From positions 806,001-870,000 of the forward strand of contig NC_067206.1 in assembly GCF_026262505.1 (NCBI RefSeq): DNA of 64,000 nt, given 5' to 3'. This document shows positions 48,837 to 58,486 of the stretch, piece after piece. Numbering within the stretch: position 1 is the first letter of the stretch; each line of letters begins with the position of its first letter. The DNA comes from Trichomonas vaginalis G3 (taxonomy: Eukaryota > Parabasalia > Trichomonadida > Trichomonadidae). The notes under the pieces are model-generated. The model worked only from the letters and a program-made list of their open reading frames with translations, searched no databases and was not told where the DNA came from. Position numbers and translations under genes: made by a program.

Positions 48837-50111
48837 ATGGAAGTACAACCTTATGTTAAAGCTCTTCAAGAAAGGACAAGCGCATCAACATCTCCAGTAA
48901 AATTTCAAACTCCACATAGTGATAAAAAGCGAAAGAATGCGAAAAGTCTCTCTTCAAATTTCAAATCAACATTACTCCAAAATGAAATGGATGAATTAAC
49001 TTCTCTTCGTGAAGAAAATGATAGACTACATAAACACATAAATGTTCAGAATGAAAACTTCGCTGAGTTACAAAAATCTTTTATTAACGTTCAGCAACAA
49101 CTTAATCAAGAAAGACAATCAACAATAGATACGTTCAAATTGCTTACAGATCTCAGAAATAGTCTTTCTATTGAAAAAGAAAAGAGTTCTACGCTTATTC
49201 AACAAATTGATCAACTCGACAATATAATTAAAACAAGGCAACAACTATATTCATCACGAGATGAAATGACTCAACGATTACAGAATGAATATCATGACCT
49301 TGTCGCTGATTATAACCATGTTGTCGAAACAGTTGCATCTCAAGCAAAACAGATACGTGAACAAAGGAATAAAATACGAGATTTGGAATCCCAACTACGA
49401 AATACATCTCAATCTCCAATAAGAAGCTCAAATACTTTTGATTTTGAAGAAAAACCAAAATACAAATCTTACAGTTATGATGATAATGGACCACTTCGTA
49501 TATCTGTACCTGATAAACCAGATTTCAGAACAAATTATCAAAATCAACAAAATGATGATGATTTTTACAATGATTTCGGTAGTGGCTATGGTAATCAATA
49601 TTCTGCAACTGTTCCTAGTCCAAATATTAACGAATTCAAACAAAAAAGTCCAAATAAAAATTCAGATTTTTCTGATAAGCAAAATAAGATTGCAACACCA
49701 GTTAGATTATCATCAGTATTTGTTGGAGATTACTCTCCTCTTAAGTCACCGGAGAAAAGTCAAGCTCCATTTGCAATTGGAAATGAAGACAGTTTTGAAC
49801 CGCAAACAAAGAATAACAGGAGTTCTCCAGCAAGAAACCATCCTGCCCTACAAGATAATATCTCATTTGACTCAAATCAAAACGCCTTTCATGATGATTC
49901 CTATCAAAACATTGATGAAATGAAGAAACAAATGGATGATTTGATAATTCAGAAGGAATTTATCGAATCAATGCTAAATACTCCTCAGAGTAGATCAATT
50001 TCAGCTGCACAACACATGAGAGAAAGACAACAATGGGAACAGAAGCTTGAAACTGTTATGAAACAATTATCTTCAGTCAGATTGCAACTGAGAAGAATGC
50101 GTGAACTATAA
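48837..50111 (+). CDS. Coiled-coil protein, 424 aa
   Basis: A basic N-terminus (~1-45) precedes a long coiled coil at ~48-195 (ENDRLHKHINVQNENFAELQ onward, heptad-like). Then comes a ~180-residue polar Asn/Asp/Ser linker, with SP motifs (SPIRSS, YSPLKSPEK) that look like kinase sites, and a second short coiled coil at ~365-424 ending QLSSVRLQLRRMREL. The layout is common in centrosome, axoneme and cytoskeletal scaffold proteins; no specific homologue is recognised. The start is supported by an initiator 14 bases upstream. Confidence 0.72.
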   Translation: MEVQPYVKALQERTSASTSPVKFQTPHSDKKRKNAKSLSSNFKSTLLQNEMDELTSLREENDRLHKHINVQNENFAELQKSFINVQQQLNQERQSTIDTFKLLTDLRNSLSIEKEKSSTLIQQIDQLDNIIKTRQQLYSSRDEMTQRLQNEYHDLVADYNHVVETVASQAKQIREQRNKIRDLESQLRNTSQSPIRSSNTFDFEEKPKYKSYSYDDNGPLRISVPDKPDFRTNYQNQQNDDDFYNDFGSGYGNQYSATVPSPNINEFKQKSPNKNSDFSDKQNKIATPVRLSSVFVGDYSPLKSPEKSQAPFAIGNEDSFEPQTKNNRSSPARNHPALQDNISFDSNQNAFHDDSYQNIDEMKKQMDDLIIQKEFIESMLNTPQSRSISAAQHMRERQQWEQKLETVMKQLSSVRLQLRRMREL

Positions 50112-50409
50112 ATATTATTTATTATGTTTGTTATAATGATTTATTAAAAAATTTGTTTGTATATAAAAAAAATTATAGTAATCCTAGAAGGAAACAGTAT
50201 CAAAGTAATGGAAATTTCAGCGTAAAATCTCCAATAAGTCAGAGTTTATATCTATTTCGCGCTCTCCAAGGAAAACAATTCATAATATTTTTGTCACTTT
50301 TCACGATTTTTTTACTTGTCTTTTTTTAAAGGAAAATTTTGTTTCGATTTCGGTTCTAAATAAGCATCAGCTTTTTCATAAACATCGGGAAAAGCATTAT
50401 TGCTGATAA

Positions 50410-51111
50410 ATGACCAGTAATTGGATTTTTTCTTATTCAGCAAGTCGTACTTACAACATCAGAAACAAAGATTACCAAATTTTACGTTCAGGCGGAATTC
50501 AAATATATTATAAAATTGATGGAGGCAGTGATAGTTCTCTTAGTTCAAGACCAAATGGTGTTTGGACCATTGGTGAGTTTGAGTTTAAGTTACTTTACGA
50601 AAACGTTGAAAGCAGTGACTATATCAACATCATATATGATGTCACAAACAAAGGAACTAGATCTCACTCACTTGGTATTTCAACTTATGCAGGACTTTGG
50701 ATTGATAACCAAGAATTTAACACTGTCATTAATCCACTTGAAGGAAATCTCGGATTTGAAGGAATCTACAATGATCATTCAGCGAAATTCATCCTTCGAG
50801 GAACAGAAAGAGTCACTGATGTAGATACAATTTTTTATAGAAAAACTAATGATGCCAGTGATTGGGCTACTAAGAATTTATGGAAAAATCGAAGTAGTTA
50901 TGATACTAAACCAGCTGGAACTGATTCATCCTTTGCATTTAGTTGGCAAAACAGAAATTTTGAACCAAAAGAAGAGAAAAACTTTTCATTTTTGATTGGA
51001 AGAGAATTCATCGACAGCTACAAAATAACACTGAAAACCCTAGCCATAGATTTCTATCCTCTTTTATCAGAAGTGTTTGCAATCTCAATTTTGAACTTTT
51101 TTGAAAAATAA
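50410..51111 (+). CDS. Beta-rich hypothetical protein, 233 aa
   Basis: The protein is rich in Ser, Tyr, Asn and Asp and looks like a beta-sandwich throughout (NGVWTIGEFEFKLLYENV; NIIYDVTNKGTRSHSLGIST; WQNRNFEPKEEKNFSFLIGR). No signal peptide, transmembrane segment or known motif is evident, so it might be an N-terminally shortened member of a surface or carbohydrate-binding family. GTCACTTTT lies about 110 bases upstream. It looks open and clean, but expression is unproven. Confidence 0.5.
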   Translation: MTSNWIFSYSASRTYNIRNKDYQILRSGGIQIYYKIDGGSDSSLSSRPNGVWTIGEFEFKLLYENVESSDYINIIYDVTNKGTRSHSLGISTYAGLWIDNQEFNTVINPLEGNLGFEGIYNDHSAKFILRGTERVTDVDTIFYRKTNDASDWATKNLWKNRSSYDTKPAGTDSSFAFSWQNRNFEPKEEKNFSFLIGREFIDSYKITLKTLAIDFYPLLSEVFAISILNFFEK

Positions 51112-51996
51112 GTATAAAAAATAATATTGTAATATATATTGAAAACCCTATATCCATCGTTTATTTTGCGACAATTTTTTGTAAAGTGTCAAAAAATTAG
51201 CAGTTTTCTTGCACTTTTTGAATTTCAATTTTGGATTGTAATTGAATGCAAACAAGCATGTCATGAAGCTTTTTGTTAGAATTAAATAAAGTTTAGTGAT
51301 CTGTAGGGTGGATTCTTAAACTTACAACAATTCTTTAGGCATATAAATCAAATCCGAAGGGCAAGCCTAGCCAACCTTGGCAAAATAAATATATTATGAT
51401 TAAGGTCGATGAAAAAATGAGCGTTTTTAAAAAACCGCCGTTTGAGAGGAAAATTGAGAGCCCCGATGTATACTTTTTGACATTGTCAAAAACTTTGAAA
51501 GGACCAAAAAAATTTTAGTGTCAGAAAGTTTACAAATGTATACTTTCTGACAAACAGACTCTCAGAAAGTACTCGAACTGCGGTTTTTAATTTCCACACT
51601 TTTTTTTGGCGACCTTATAGGAAATAAGTTTATACAAAGATTATTATGTAAAACATATGAGAGATTTTTTATATCAATCGAAGTGGTTTAGAGAATACTT
51701 TGAGATTTTAGAGATTAATCTTCTATATATATATATATATACACCCACCAAGCTACAGGTTCGTGTGTTGAGACCTGGGGTCGAAACACTTCTGAATGAA
51801 AATATTAAACATGGTAGTTTAGTAAATGTAAAAAAAAGAAACTAGTACATATAAACAATTGTAGTGCGCAATATACTCAAAGCAACAAAACGCATCCAAA
51901 TATACGTTATTTTGAATTTTTCGAAATAGCAAAGGAAATCAGTTCAAAATAACAATAATGTAAGGTAAATTATGAATAAACAGTATAAAAGATGCC
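51112..51996. other. Intergenic DNA, ~880 bp, with hairpin cluster
   Basis: Contains a cluster of short inverted repeats at 51466-51570: TTTTTGACA with TGTCAAAAA, and TGTCAGAAAGT with ACTTTCTGACA (51519-51529 and 51542-51552), plus a further CAGAAAGT copy. A TA dinucleotide run lies near 51725. TTGAGACCTGGGGTCGAAAC at 51768 resembles the complement of a tRNA 3' end, but no cloverleaf can be drawn. No gene is seen. Confidence 0.5.
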
Positions 51997-52491
51997 TTAG
52001 AAGTAGTGAATGTGGGATGGAGTGTATTCAGTGACTTGTACGTCGCGAGGGAGCTTGATATGCTGTACTGGACCTGTGCTGCTTAAAGTATCACCATAAA
52101 TTTTTAGTTTCTTCTGAGTTAAATCTCCCAATTTTCTGTGATCTTTGCGAACTTGTATGTTTGCTTCGATTTTTTGTATTTGTAATGTATAGTTCCATCT
52201 TCTGATTTTATCTTGTTTCTCCCAATTTCTATCTATAATTGTTTGCGCAAAATTTTTTTGGTGTGCCCTCGAAGAAATAAAAGCATTCTTTGTAGATTGG
52301 AATGAGCTCTTGCTTCTTTGAGTCTTGGCAACAGGAATTGGCGTTTTTGTTGATCTTTCTTTCACATCAGTTTTCTCTTCTTTTTTCTTTGTAGAATAGG
52401 GAATATATGAAATGGTGGATCGACGACCAGTGCCAAGGAAATTGGTTTCGCCGATGCCAGCAAGAGGATCGATGATTGTCTGAGTGAGCAT
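51997..52491 (-). CDS. Basic hypothetical protein, 164 aa
   Basis: The start is the ATG complementary to 52489-52491 (MLTQTIIDPLAGIGETNFLG); the frame extends upstream without an ATG. The protein is basic, with a Lys-rich stretch (STKKKEEKTDVKERSTKTP), then a helical segment (KNFAQTIIDRNWEKQDKIRR) and a polar end. Trichomonads have flagella, and short basic Tyr/Pro/Trp-containing proteins are common among axoneme components, but nothing here proves it. Confidence 0.55.
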   Translation of the reverse strand: MLTQTIIDPLAGIGETNFLGTGRRSTISYIPYSTKKKEEKTDVKERSTKTPIPVAKTQRSKSSFQSTKNAFISSRAHQKNFAQTIIDRNWEKQDKIRRWNYTLQIQKIEANIQVRKDHRKLGDLTQKKLKIYGDTLSSTGPVQHIKLPRDVQVTEYTPSHIHYF

Positions 52492-53081
52492 AAGCGATGA
52501 TTGAAAAAATTTATTGGATAAAATTTGACACCGCGTCACTTTCAAGGTTCCAAAATCAAAGATATTTCTGAAATTAATAGGATATCAATATTAATGACTA
52601 ATTTATGGAAAATGATTTAAAATTATTTCCGTATTCAAATTAATTTTGAAAGCACTTTATGAACAACCGCGGAAATTTTTTGAAAAATTTATTTAGAAAT
52701 CCCATGAAGAAATCATGATTATACCATAAACAATATGAAATATTAGTGTATAACATAATGCTTCCTAAAATAACATGATTTTATGGCTTTTATTGCGAAT
52801 TTGTGATTACAAATGAAAAATCTTCCCAGATTGATCATTCTACCATCATAATTTACTTATTACATTTGATTATAAATCATCTGTTAAGGAATAAGTTTCA
52901 ATAACCTTACCAAATTTGAAGATATTGTGAAAACTGTGGTAGAATTCAATATATGATCATGACATGTATTGTTTTAGACTCCCTATTATATTTACTAATG
53001 TATATTTACAAGTTAAGTAAAAACTCAGATATAAAAATTATATAATTTTAAAACAAAATAAATAAACATATAAAATACTAA
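52492..53081. other. Intergenic DNA
   Basis: About 590 bp of AT-rich sequence between two reverse genes. A GTCACTTTC phrase lies at 52536, within the leader of the preceding gene. No other feature is recognised. Confidence 0.5.
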
Positions 53082-56000
53082 TTAAAACCAACCTTTGTTG
53101 ATGAAAGAGTGTGTTTCAGACCACTTTCTCTTAGCACACAGTACCTGCATGTCGTCACATCCGACAAACTTCAAAATGATAGGAATCATTGATTCTCTGT
53201 CTTTTTCTTCAGTCAAAAAGAACTGAAGAAGCATCTTCTTCATGTAGTTCTGTGAAATATCAGGATTTGTTTTCGCCTGTTTCTTTGGATTTGGTGTTTG
53301 TGCTTTTTCTACTTTAGTTTCTCTCAAAACAGGAGAAGGAGCAGGAATTTGTTTCCTTGGTGTTTCTTCTTTGTTTCTACTTGCCAATCTGTAGTTTTCT
53401 CTCTCGAGAAGAACAACTCTTCTCTTCAATTCATCAAATGAAGGATCTTTGATTTCTACTCTCTCCTTCAGTTGGTTTTCCAATTGCAAGTTCAAGGAAG
53501 TTTGGATGTCAAGTTTGTTCTGAATTTCTGCATTTATTTTTGTCAAATTTTCTTCAATTTCTTTCAAATCTTTCGATTCAGAGACATTTTTATCATTTTC
53601 CTCTTTGAGATTGGCTAATTCACTCTTCGTTTTCTCTAGTTCTTCAGTAGTCTTACCGTGTTCTTCAGAAAGTGAAGTGAAATTGGTTTTTGTCAAATTT
53701 AATTCTTCAGAAATTTTTGTCAAATTTTCTTTTAGTGTTTCTATTTCTTGGTTCTGGTTCTTTGTCTGTTCAGTCAACTTGGAAATGTCTGAAATATAAT
53801 TAGTTATCTGCAAACTTTTGTCTTCATCATCTTTTGTCACTTTTTGTAAATTATTTTCCAAATTTTCAATTTTTTCTTTGTTTTCTTTTTCTGATTTCGA
53901 CAATTCTTCGTTTCTCTTTATTAAATCATCTTTAAGAGCAAATAACTCTTTTAATTGACTGTCACTTTTTGTAAATTTTTCTGTCACTTTTTGTAAATTT
54001 TCAGACAAAATTTTATTTTTGTCTTCCAAATCTACAATGTACAATTGGAAGTTTTGAACTTTTGTTTGTGAATCGAGAAGCTGTTTCTTAGTGTTCTCAA
54101 GCTCTGCGATCTTATCTTCCATCTGACCATTTTCCTTCTGAAAAATCTCCTTCTGATTTCTGAGCTGAATTTCCTTTTCTGATAAAATTTTTTCTTGGTC
54201 GGCCAATTTTGATGATTTTTCGAAGAAATCGCTTTTTGACTTCTTCAAATCATTGTTTTCCTTTTGGATTTGGATTTGAAGCTTGTCTACTTCTTCTCTG
54301 TCGATTTTGATTTTATTCATCAAATCATTCAACATATTCTCTTTGTTTTGGAGTTCCTGTGTCTTCTGGACAATCTCTTGGTTCGATTTATCAATAAACT
54401 CTTTGTCTGCTGTCTGTTTCTTCTGAACTTTTTGAAGATTTTTCTTCTTTTCTGAAATTTGCTCTTTCTGCTTCTGAATTTCTTCCTTTTCCTGCTCCAA
54501 TGCGTTTCTTGCACTCTCTAGCTCTGCTTTTTGCGTTTCAATGAAGTTTTTCTGTGTATTTAAATCAGAATTTTGATCATTTTGCTGATTTTCTATTTCT
54601 TGGAGCTTCTTATTAAGATTTTCTTGGTTTGTTGCTAATTCTTCCTTCATTTTATTGATTTCTTGCATCTGTTTTTCGATATTTGATTTTTCATTTTCAA
54701 TTTCTTTTTGTTTTTCATTGAATTCGCTTTGTAGATTGCTTCTAGTAGTTTTTATTTCAGTTTCTTTGGCTTTCAGCTCTTCAGAGAACTTCTTTGTCTT
54801 TTCATTAAATTCCAAAATTTCTTTTTGTTTTTCTTGAAGGTTTTTCATGTAATTTTGATAGTCTGATATATGTTTAGCCTTTTCTGCTTCGAATTGTTGG
54901 TTCTTCTGCTCGAAATTGTTGATTTCTTGTTGTAATTCTTTTCTTTTTTCTTCAATTTCAGACATTTGCTTCTGAATCAACTGATTTGCATCTGATTGTT
55001 TAGAAACAGCTGCCAACTCAAGTTTCTTTTGTTCATCTTCTAATTCTCTCTGTTTTTGACTGAATTCTGATTTAATTTTTGCTTTTTCTGCTTCAAAACT
55101 ACTTCTGAGCTTTTCTTCTAACTGTTTCAAAGAATTTATTCTATTCTGCTCTGCTTCTGACTTAATTTTCGTGATTTCTTCGTTGAATTTTGTTTCATAA
55201 TTGTTTTTCATTGAAATTTCCATTTGTTTCATATTATTATTGTATTTGTTGTTATTCTCTTCTAATGCAGCTTTGTATTTTTGCTCCATTTGCTTCAAAA
55301 GTTCGGATTTTTGATTTTCAAATTCATTTCTCAGTTTTGCTTCGATTTGTTTCTGGTTTTGGTTCTGATTATTCATAGTTGATTCATATTCAGCTCTAAT
55401 TTTGGCTTCTTGCTGCTTTAGAAGTTCAATTTTTTCTTTTTCAAAATTATTTCTCAAATTTTGTTCAATTTGTTTGTTATTTGCATCAGAACTCAACTGC
55501 GATGATGCGAACTCTGATCTGAGTTTGTTTTCTTGTTGTTTTAATAAATCTTGAATTTGAGAATTTTTCTCAGCTTCTACTTGAGAACGGATTCTATTTT
55601 CGATCTGTTGTACATCAACACTTCCATTGTTATTCGCGTACTGATTTTCTAAGTTTTGTTTGTGTTCTAAAAACAATTGTTGTAATCTTTGCTCTTTTTC
55701 TTTGTATTGGGCTTCTATTTCAGCAACTTTGTTGTTGTATTGTGCCAGCATGTCACTTATCCGCTTGTTCTTTGCTTCTAATTCTGATTTCAAGTTTGAT
55801 ATTTCTTCATTTAATTTATTTGTGTTTTCCACATCAGTATTTGGTCTTGCTGGTAAGTTATTTGTAATTAGATCGTTAAATAATGATGTTGCAGTGCTGA
55901 AAACCGATTTCAAAGCGTTATTTTCGCCAGGAGTTGGAGCAGGAAGCTCATTTTGTGCTTGTGTTAAGTAATCTGGAATTTTCTCTGCTGATCCTGGTGA

Positions 56001-56417
56001 TACTTGATTCAATTTGTCTTTTAATGCTTGAATTTGTTTCTTGGCTGCATTTATTTGTATTTGGCTTGATTTTCTTTCATTGTTAAACGAAGAAATTAAA
56101 TCGGAATTTGCTTTTTCGACTTGTTTTAGATTTTCCTCTTTTTCTGACATAATTCTCTTTGCAACTTGGAATTCGTCTGCGCATTTATTCAATTTGATGA
56201 TCAGATCGTTATTCTTTTTCTCTAATTCTGTTTTTGTTGAGGCCAAATTTTGAATGAGTTGCTGTCTTTCGTTGATTGCATTTTGTAAAACTGTTTGGTT
56301 ATCAGCTAACTTCTTGAATTCTTCTTGGATCTTCTTGTTCTTGGCCATTGATTTCTTCAAAGCTAGTTTTAGCTTATTAACATCCATTTCTTTCCCTACT
56401 TCGGCATCTTCATTCAT
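53082..56417 (-). CDS. GRIP-domain golgin, long coiled-coil protein, 1111 aa
   Basis: Nearly the whole protein (to ~1000) is heptad coiled coil (LEKKNNDLIIKLNKCADEFQ, KIRAEYESTMNNQNQNQKQI and many similar). The C-terminus (~1050-1111) reads QNYMKKMLLQFFLTEEKDRE then MIPIILKFVGCDDMQVLCAK, matching a GRIP domain with its conserved Tyr. GRIP golgins bind Arl1 on trans-Golgi membranes and tether vesicles. An ATG 13 codons further upstream exists, but the initiator-like TCACTTG (56450-56444) lies between them, so the start at 56417 (MNEDAEVGKEMDVNKLK) is preferred. Confidence 0.75.
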   Translation of the reverse strand: MNEDAEVGKEMDVNKLKLALKKSMAKNKKIQEEFKKLADNQTVLQNAINERQQLIQNLASTKTELEKKNNDLIIKLNKCADEFQVAKRIMSEKEENLKQVEKANSDLISSFNNERKSSQIQINAAKKQIQALKDKLNQVSPGSAEKIPDYLTQAQNELPAPTPGENNALKSVFSTATSLFNDLITNNLPARPNTDVENTNKLNEEISNLKSELEAKNKRISDMLAQYNNKVAEIEAQYKEKEQRLQQLFLEHKQNLENQYANNNGSVDVQQIENRIRSQVEAEKNSQIQDLLKQQENKLRSEFASSQLSSDANNKQIEQNLRNNFEKEKIELLKQQEAKIRAEYESTMNNQNQNQKQIEAKLRNEFENQKSELLKQMEQKYKAALEENNNKYNNNMKQMEISMKNNYETKFNEEITKIKSEAEQNRINSLKQLEEKLRSSFEAEKAKIKSEFSQKQRELEDEQKKLELAAVSKQSDANQLIQKQMSEIEEKRKELQQEINNFEQKNQQFEAEKAKHISDYQNYMKNLQEKQKEILEFNEKTKKFSEELKAKETEIKTTRSNLQSEFNEKQKEIENEKSNIEKQMQEINKMKEELATNQENLNKKLQEIENQQNDQNSDLNTQKNFIETQKAELESARNALEQEKEEIQKQKEQISEKKKNLQKVQKKQTADKEFIDKSNQEIVQKTQELQNKENMLNDLMNKIKIDREEVDKLQIQIQKENNDLKKSKSDFFEKSSKLADQEKILSEKEIQLRNQKEIFQKENGQMEDKIAELENTKKQLLDSQTKVQNFQLYIVDLEDKNKILSENLQKVTEKFTKSDSQLKELFALKDDLIKRNEELSKSEKENKEKIENLENNLQKVTKDDEDKSLQITNYISDISKLTEQTKNQNQEIETLKENLTKISEELNLTKTNFTSLSEEHGKTTEELEKTKSELANLKEENDKNVSESKDLKEIEENLTKINAEIQNKLDIQTSLNLQLENQLKERVEIKDPSFDELKRRVVLLERENYRLASRNKEETPRKQIPAPSPVLRETKVEKAQTPNPKKQAKTNPDISQNYMKKMLLQFFLTEEKDRESMIPIILKFVGCDDMQVLCAKRKWSETHSFINKGWF

Positions 56418-56443
56418 TTTTTTGGAAAATAAAAAAAAATTTA

Positions 56444-56450
56444 CAAGTGA
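56444..56450 (-). promoter_or_regulatory. Initiator-like TCACTTG of the golgin gene
   Basis: Reverse-strand TCACTTG fits TCA(C/T)(A/T) and would give a ~30-base leader to the ATG at 56417. It decides between the two candidate start codons. Confidence 0.45.
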
Positions 56451-56992
56451 TATCATAAAACTATCCGACGTGCACTGTTCATGACTTATCTCTATTGAAT
56501 AATTGATCTATATGATCTAATAGTATACATGTTTACTCATGTGCATATTGAGATGCCATGAGAATGATTTGATTTCAATAATATTGGGAATATCCATTAA
56601 ATTAGAACTTTTATCATTGAAATTTCAAATGTACACTACTATCATCATCATCATTAATATGTATAAACTTAAATATTTACCTTTTTGGGCTAAATTTGTT
56701 TGATATATAACCTTTTAAACCGCTAATAAAGCCATATCTATAATGCAAATAATAGTGATCAATGAATAGAATTTGCTTATTATACATTTTAAGTATAGTT
56801 TTGTCTTTCAATATTGTTATATTAAATTTTCCATTCAATATTAAAATAAAACCATAATGTTTCAATCTTTTACAATAAATCACTAAGTAATTTGTTATTA
56901 AAGATAAATAATTTTTACTCTGATGAATTGCCGAATGCAAAACAAGAAGAAAAATGAAGAATATTAACAAGATTGATGAAAGTAATAAAGTA
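56451..56992. other. Intergenic DNA
   Basis: About 540 bp. A reverse open frame at 56677-56970 begins without an ATG (its hydrophobic start is a chance in AT-rich DNA), so it is not called. An ATC/TCA-rich stretch lies near 56640. Confidence 0.5.
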
Positions 56993-57988
56993 TTATTCTA
57001 ATCTCTCAGGGGGAGCTCCGCATTGTTTAAGTAAACTGAGATAATATTTCTTATTTATCCAGAGGTCATCGAAATTCTTCAAAAAGACTCTCCAGTCCTT
57101 GAGCTTTGACGACGAATCAAGATTGTCCATCAAAGTGATGACGTCTGCGAGGGAATCAGTAATGAGCTCGTCCCTGTGGACCCAAAATATACTTATGGCG
57201 AACACAAGAAGAGCCCTGGTCCCGTAGAATAAGAAAATGTCGAAAATGCGAAGCATAAATTCGGAAGGCCATTCGTAGCTGAGAAAAGCCGGAATGAACC
57301 ATTTGGCTGTAATCTGTTTAAGGTCGAGGTTTATGTCTTGAAAATGTTTGTGGATTTTTGGCAATTTATCTTTCAGAACAATATCTAACATTTGATTGGC
57401 TAATTTCCATCGCGGTGTTCCTGTCGTAAAGTAGTCTTTATGGAGAGTGCGAAATCCTGTCAATACATTATAAAAAGCCCATAAAGTTGTATTTTCATCT
57501 AAGTACATCAAAAACGTTGCTGCTAAGTTGGACATGCCAAATACATAACCCAACTCTGGATTTATTTGTGCAAAAGAGCATAAAACCTTTCTCAAAGACT
57601 GTTGCATTTCTGGATTGGAAAAGTAAGCGGTATGAGTGAATGTTCTCTGTACATCTGCTTCTATTGACTTGTATGTAGGAAGTTCTGGCTTTTGCATAAG
57701 TTGTTCGATGTTTTCTGGTGCAGCATTTAATGATGCTTCGGCATTTGTTAATAAATCCCAAGCTTTAGCACGGAATGAATCGGGTATACCTTTTCGAATT
57801 CTTCTAGCTACTTTATCTCTTTTGTGTGTAATCCAATATTCCCAATTACTTGTCATTTCTGCCCATTTTTGCTCGCGAATGTGCTCTTTTTTAGCTTCCG
57901 CTTCTGCAAGTTGTTTCTCTTTTGGAGACATTACATAGTCACCATCAGTGTACCAACCAAAGCGGTCCACTGGTCGAGGTGAATCCAT
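56993..57988 (-). CDS. TBC-domain Rab GTPase-activating protein, 331 aa
   Basis: An N-terminal DRFGWYTDG motif (~9-17) is followed by a charged helix (PKEKQLAEAEAKKEHIREQK) and a TBC domain at about 65-300. TBC motif A is present (DSFRAKAWDLL), as is motif B with the arginine finger (IEADVQR). Motif C, normally Y-x-Q, reads GYVFGMSN, so the catalytic Gln is replaced by Phe. This suggests altered or lost GAP activity, or binding only. The TBC1D10-like layout (DRYGF-type start) points to membrane traffic. It has neighbours of similar purpose (golgin, Vps8-like). Confidence 0.85.
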   Translation of the reverse strand: MDSPRPVDRFGWYTDGDYVMSPKEKQLAEAEAKKEHIREQKWAEMTSNWEYWITHKRDKVARRIRKGIPDSFRAKAWDLLTNAEASLNAAPENIEQLMQKPELPTYKSIEADVQRTFTHTAYFSNPEMQQSLRKVLCSFAQINPELGYVFGMSNLAATFLMYLDENTTLWAFYNVLTGFRTLHKDYFTTGTPRWKLANQMLDIVLKDKLPKIHKHFQDINLDLKQITAKWFIPAFLSYEWPSEFMLRIFDIFLFYGTRALLVFAISIFWVHRDELITDSLADVITLMDNLDSSSKLKDWRVFLKNFDDLWINKKYYLSLLKQCGAPPERLE

Positions 57989-58486
57989 TCTATGTAATTA
58001 AGAAGATGTAAAGGAAAAAATCTGTCACGTTTTAATCAAAATAATCGGATTGAGTTTTAATGCATTTAATGTTAATCGTAATGTTGTCTGATATTTTCAT
58101 GACGAAAATTTTCGGTAAGTGACGAAAAAATATGAGATTTTAAAACATCGCTGCCATGGCTATTTTTCGTAATGCCATGATTCGCATCGAATAACTCCGT
58201 TAGAATATAGTAGTTAAGGATAAAATATGGTGAGTGAACTTAAATTCCGGAATAAATGGACGCAAGATTGCGAATGTCCATGTGTATTAGTCAATATAAG
58301 TATATTATATGCTTGTTGTGTTGGGATTTCTTTGATATTCATAGGTCATACAAAGAATTCAGGAAACAATTTAGTTAATAATATATATTATAGAGAACAT
58401 TGAGTTAAGCATGAAAGACTATAAAGAATTAGGATATTTGGAATACAAAAAAACACAAATATATATTTTATTTACAATAAAATAAA
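57989..58486. other. Intergenic DNA
   Basis: About 500 bp of mostly AT-rich sequence between two reverse genes. No gene or repeat is recognised. A CAGGAAACAATTT phrase near 58360 is not linked to any element. Confidence 0.5.

Noticed and set aside
51768-51787. TTGAGACCTGGGGTCGAAAC also resembles a tRNA 3' end
   Set aside because: No cloverleaf can be formed; similarity to the 33928 phrase is noted but too short to interpret.
56677-56970. Reverse frame with a hydrophobic, signal-peptide-like start
   Set aside because: The first codon is TTG and no ATG precedes the hydrophobic part; it directly follows the TBC gene's stop.
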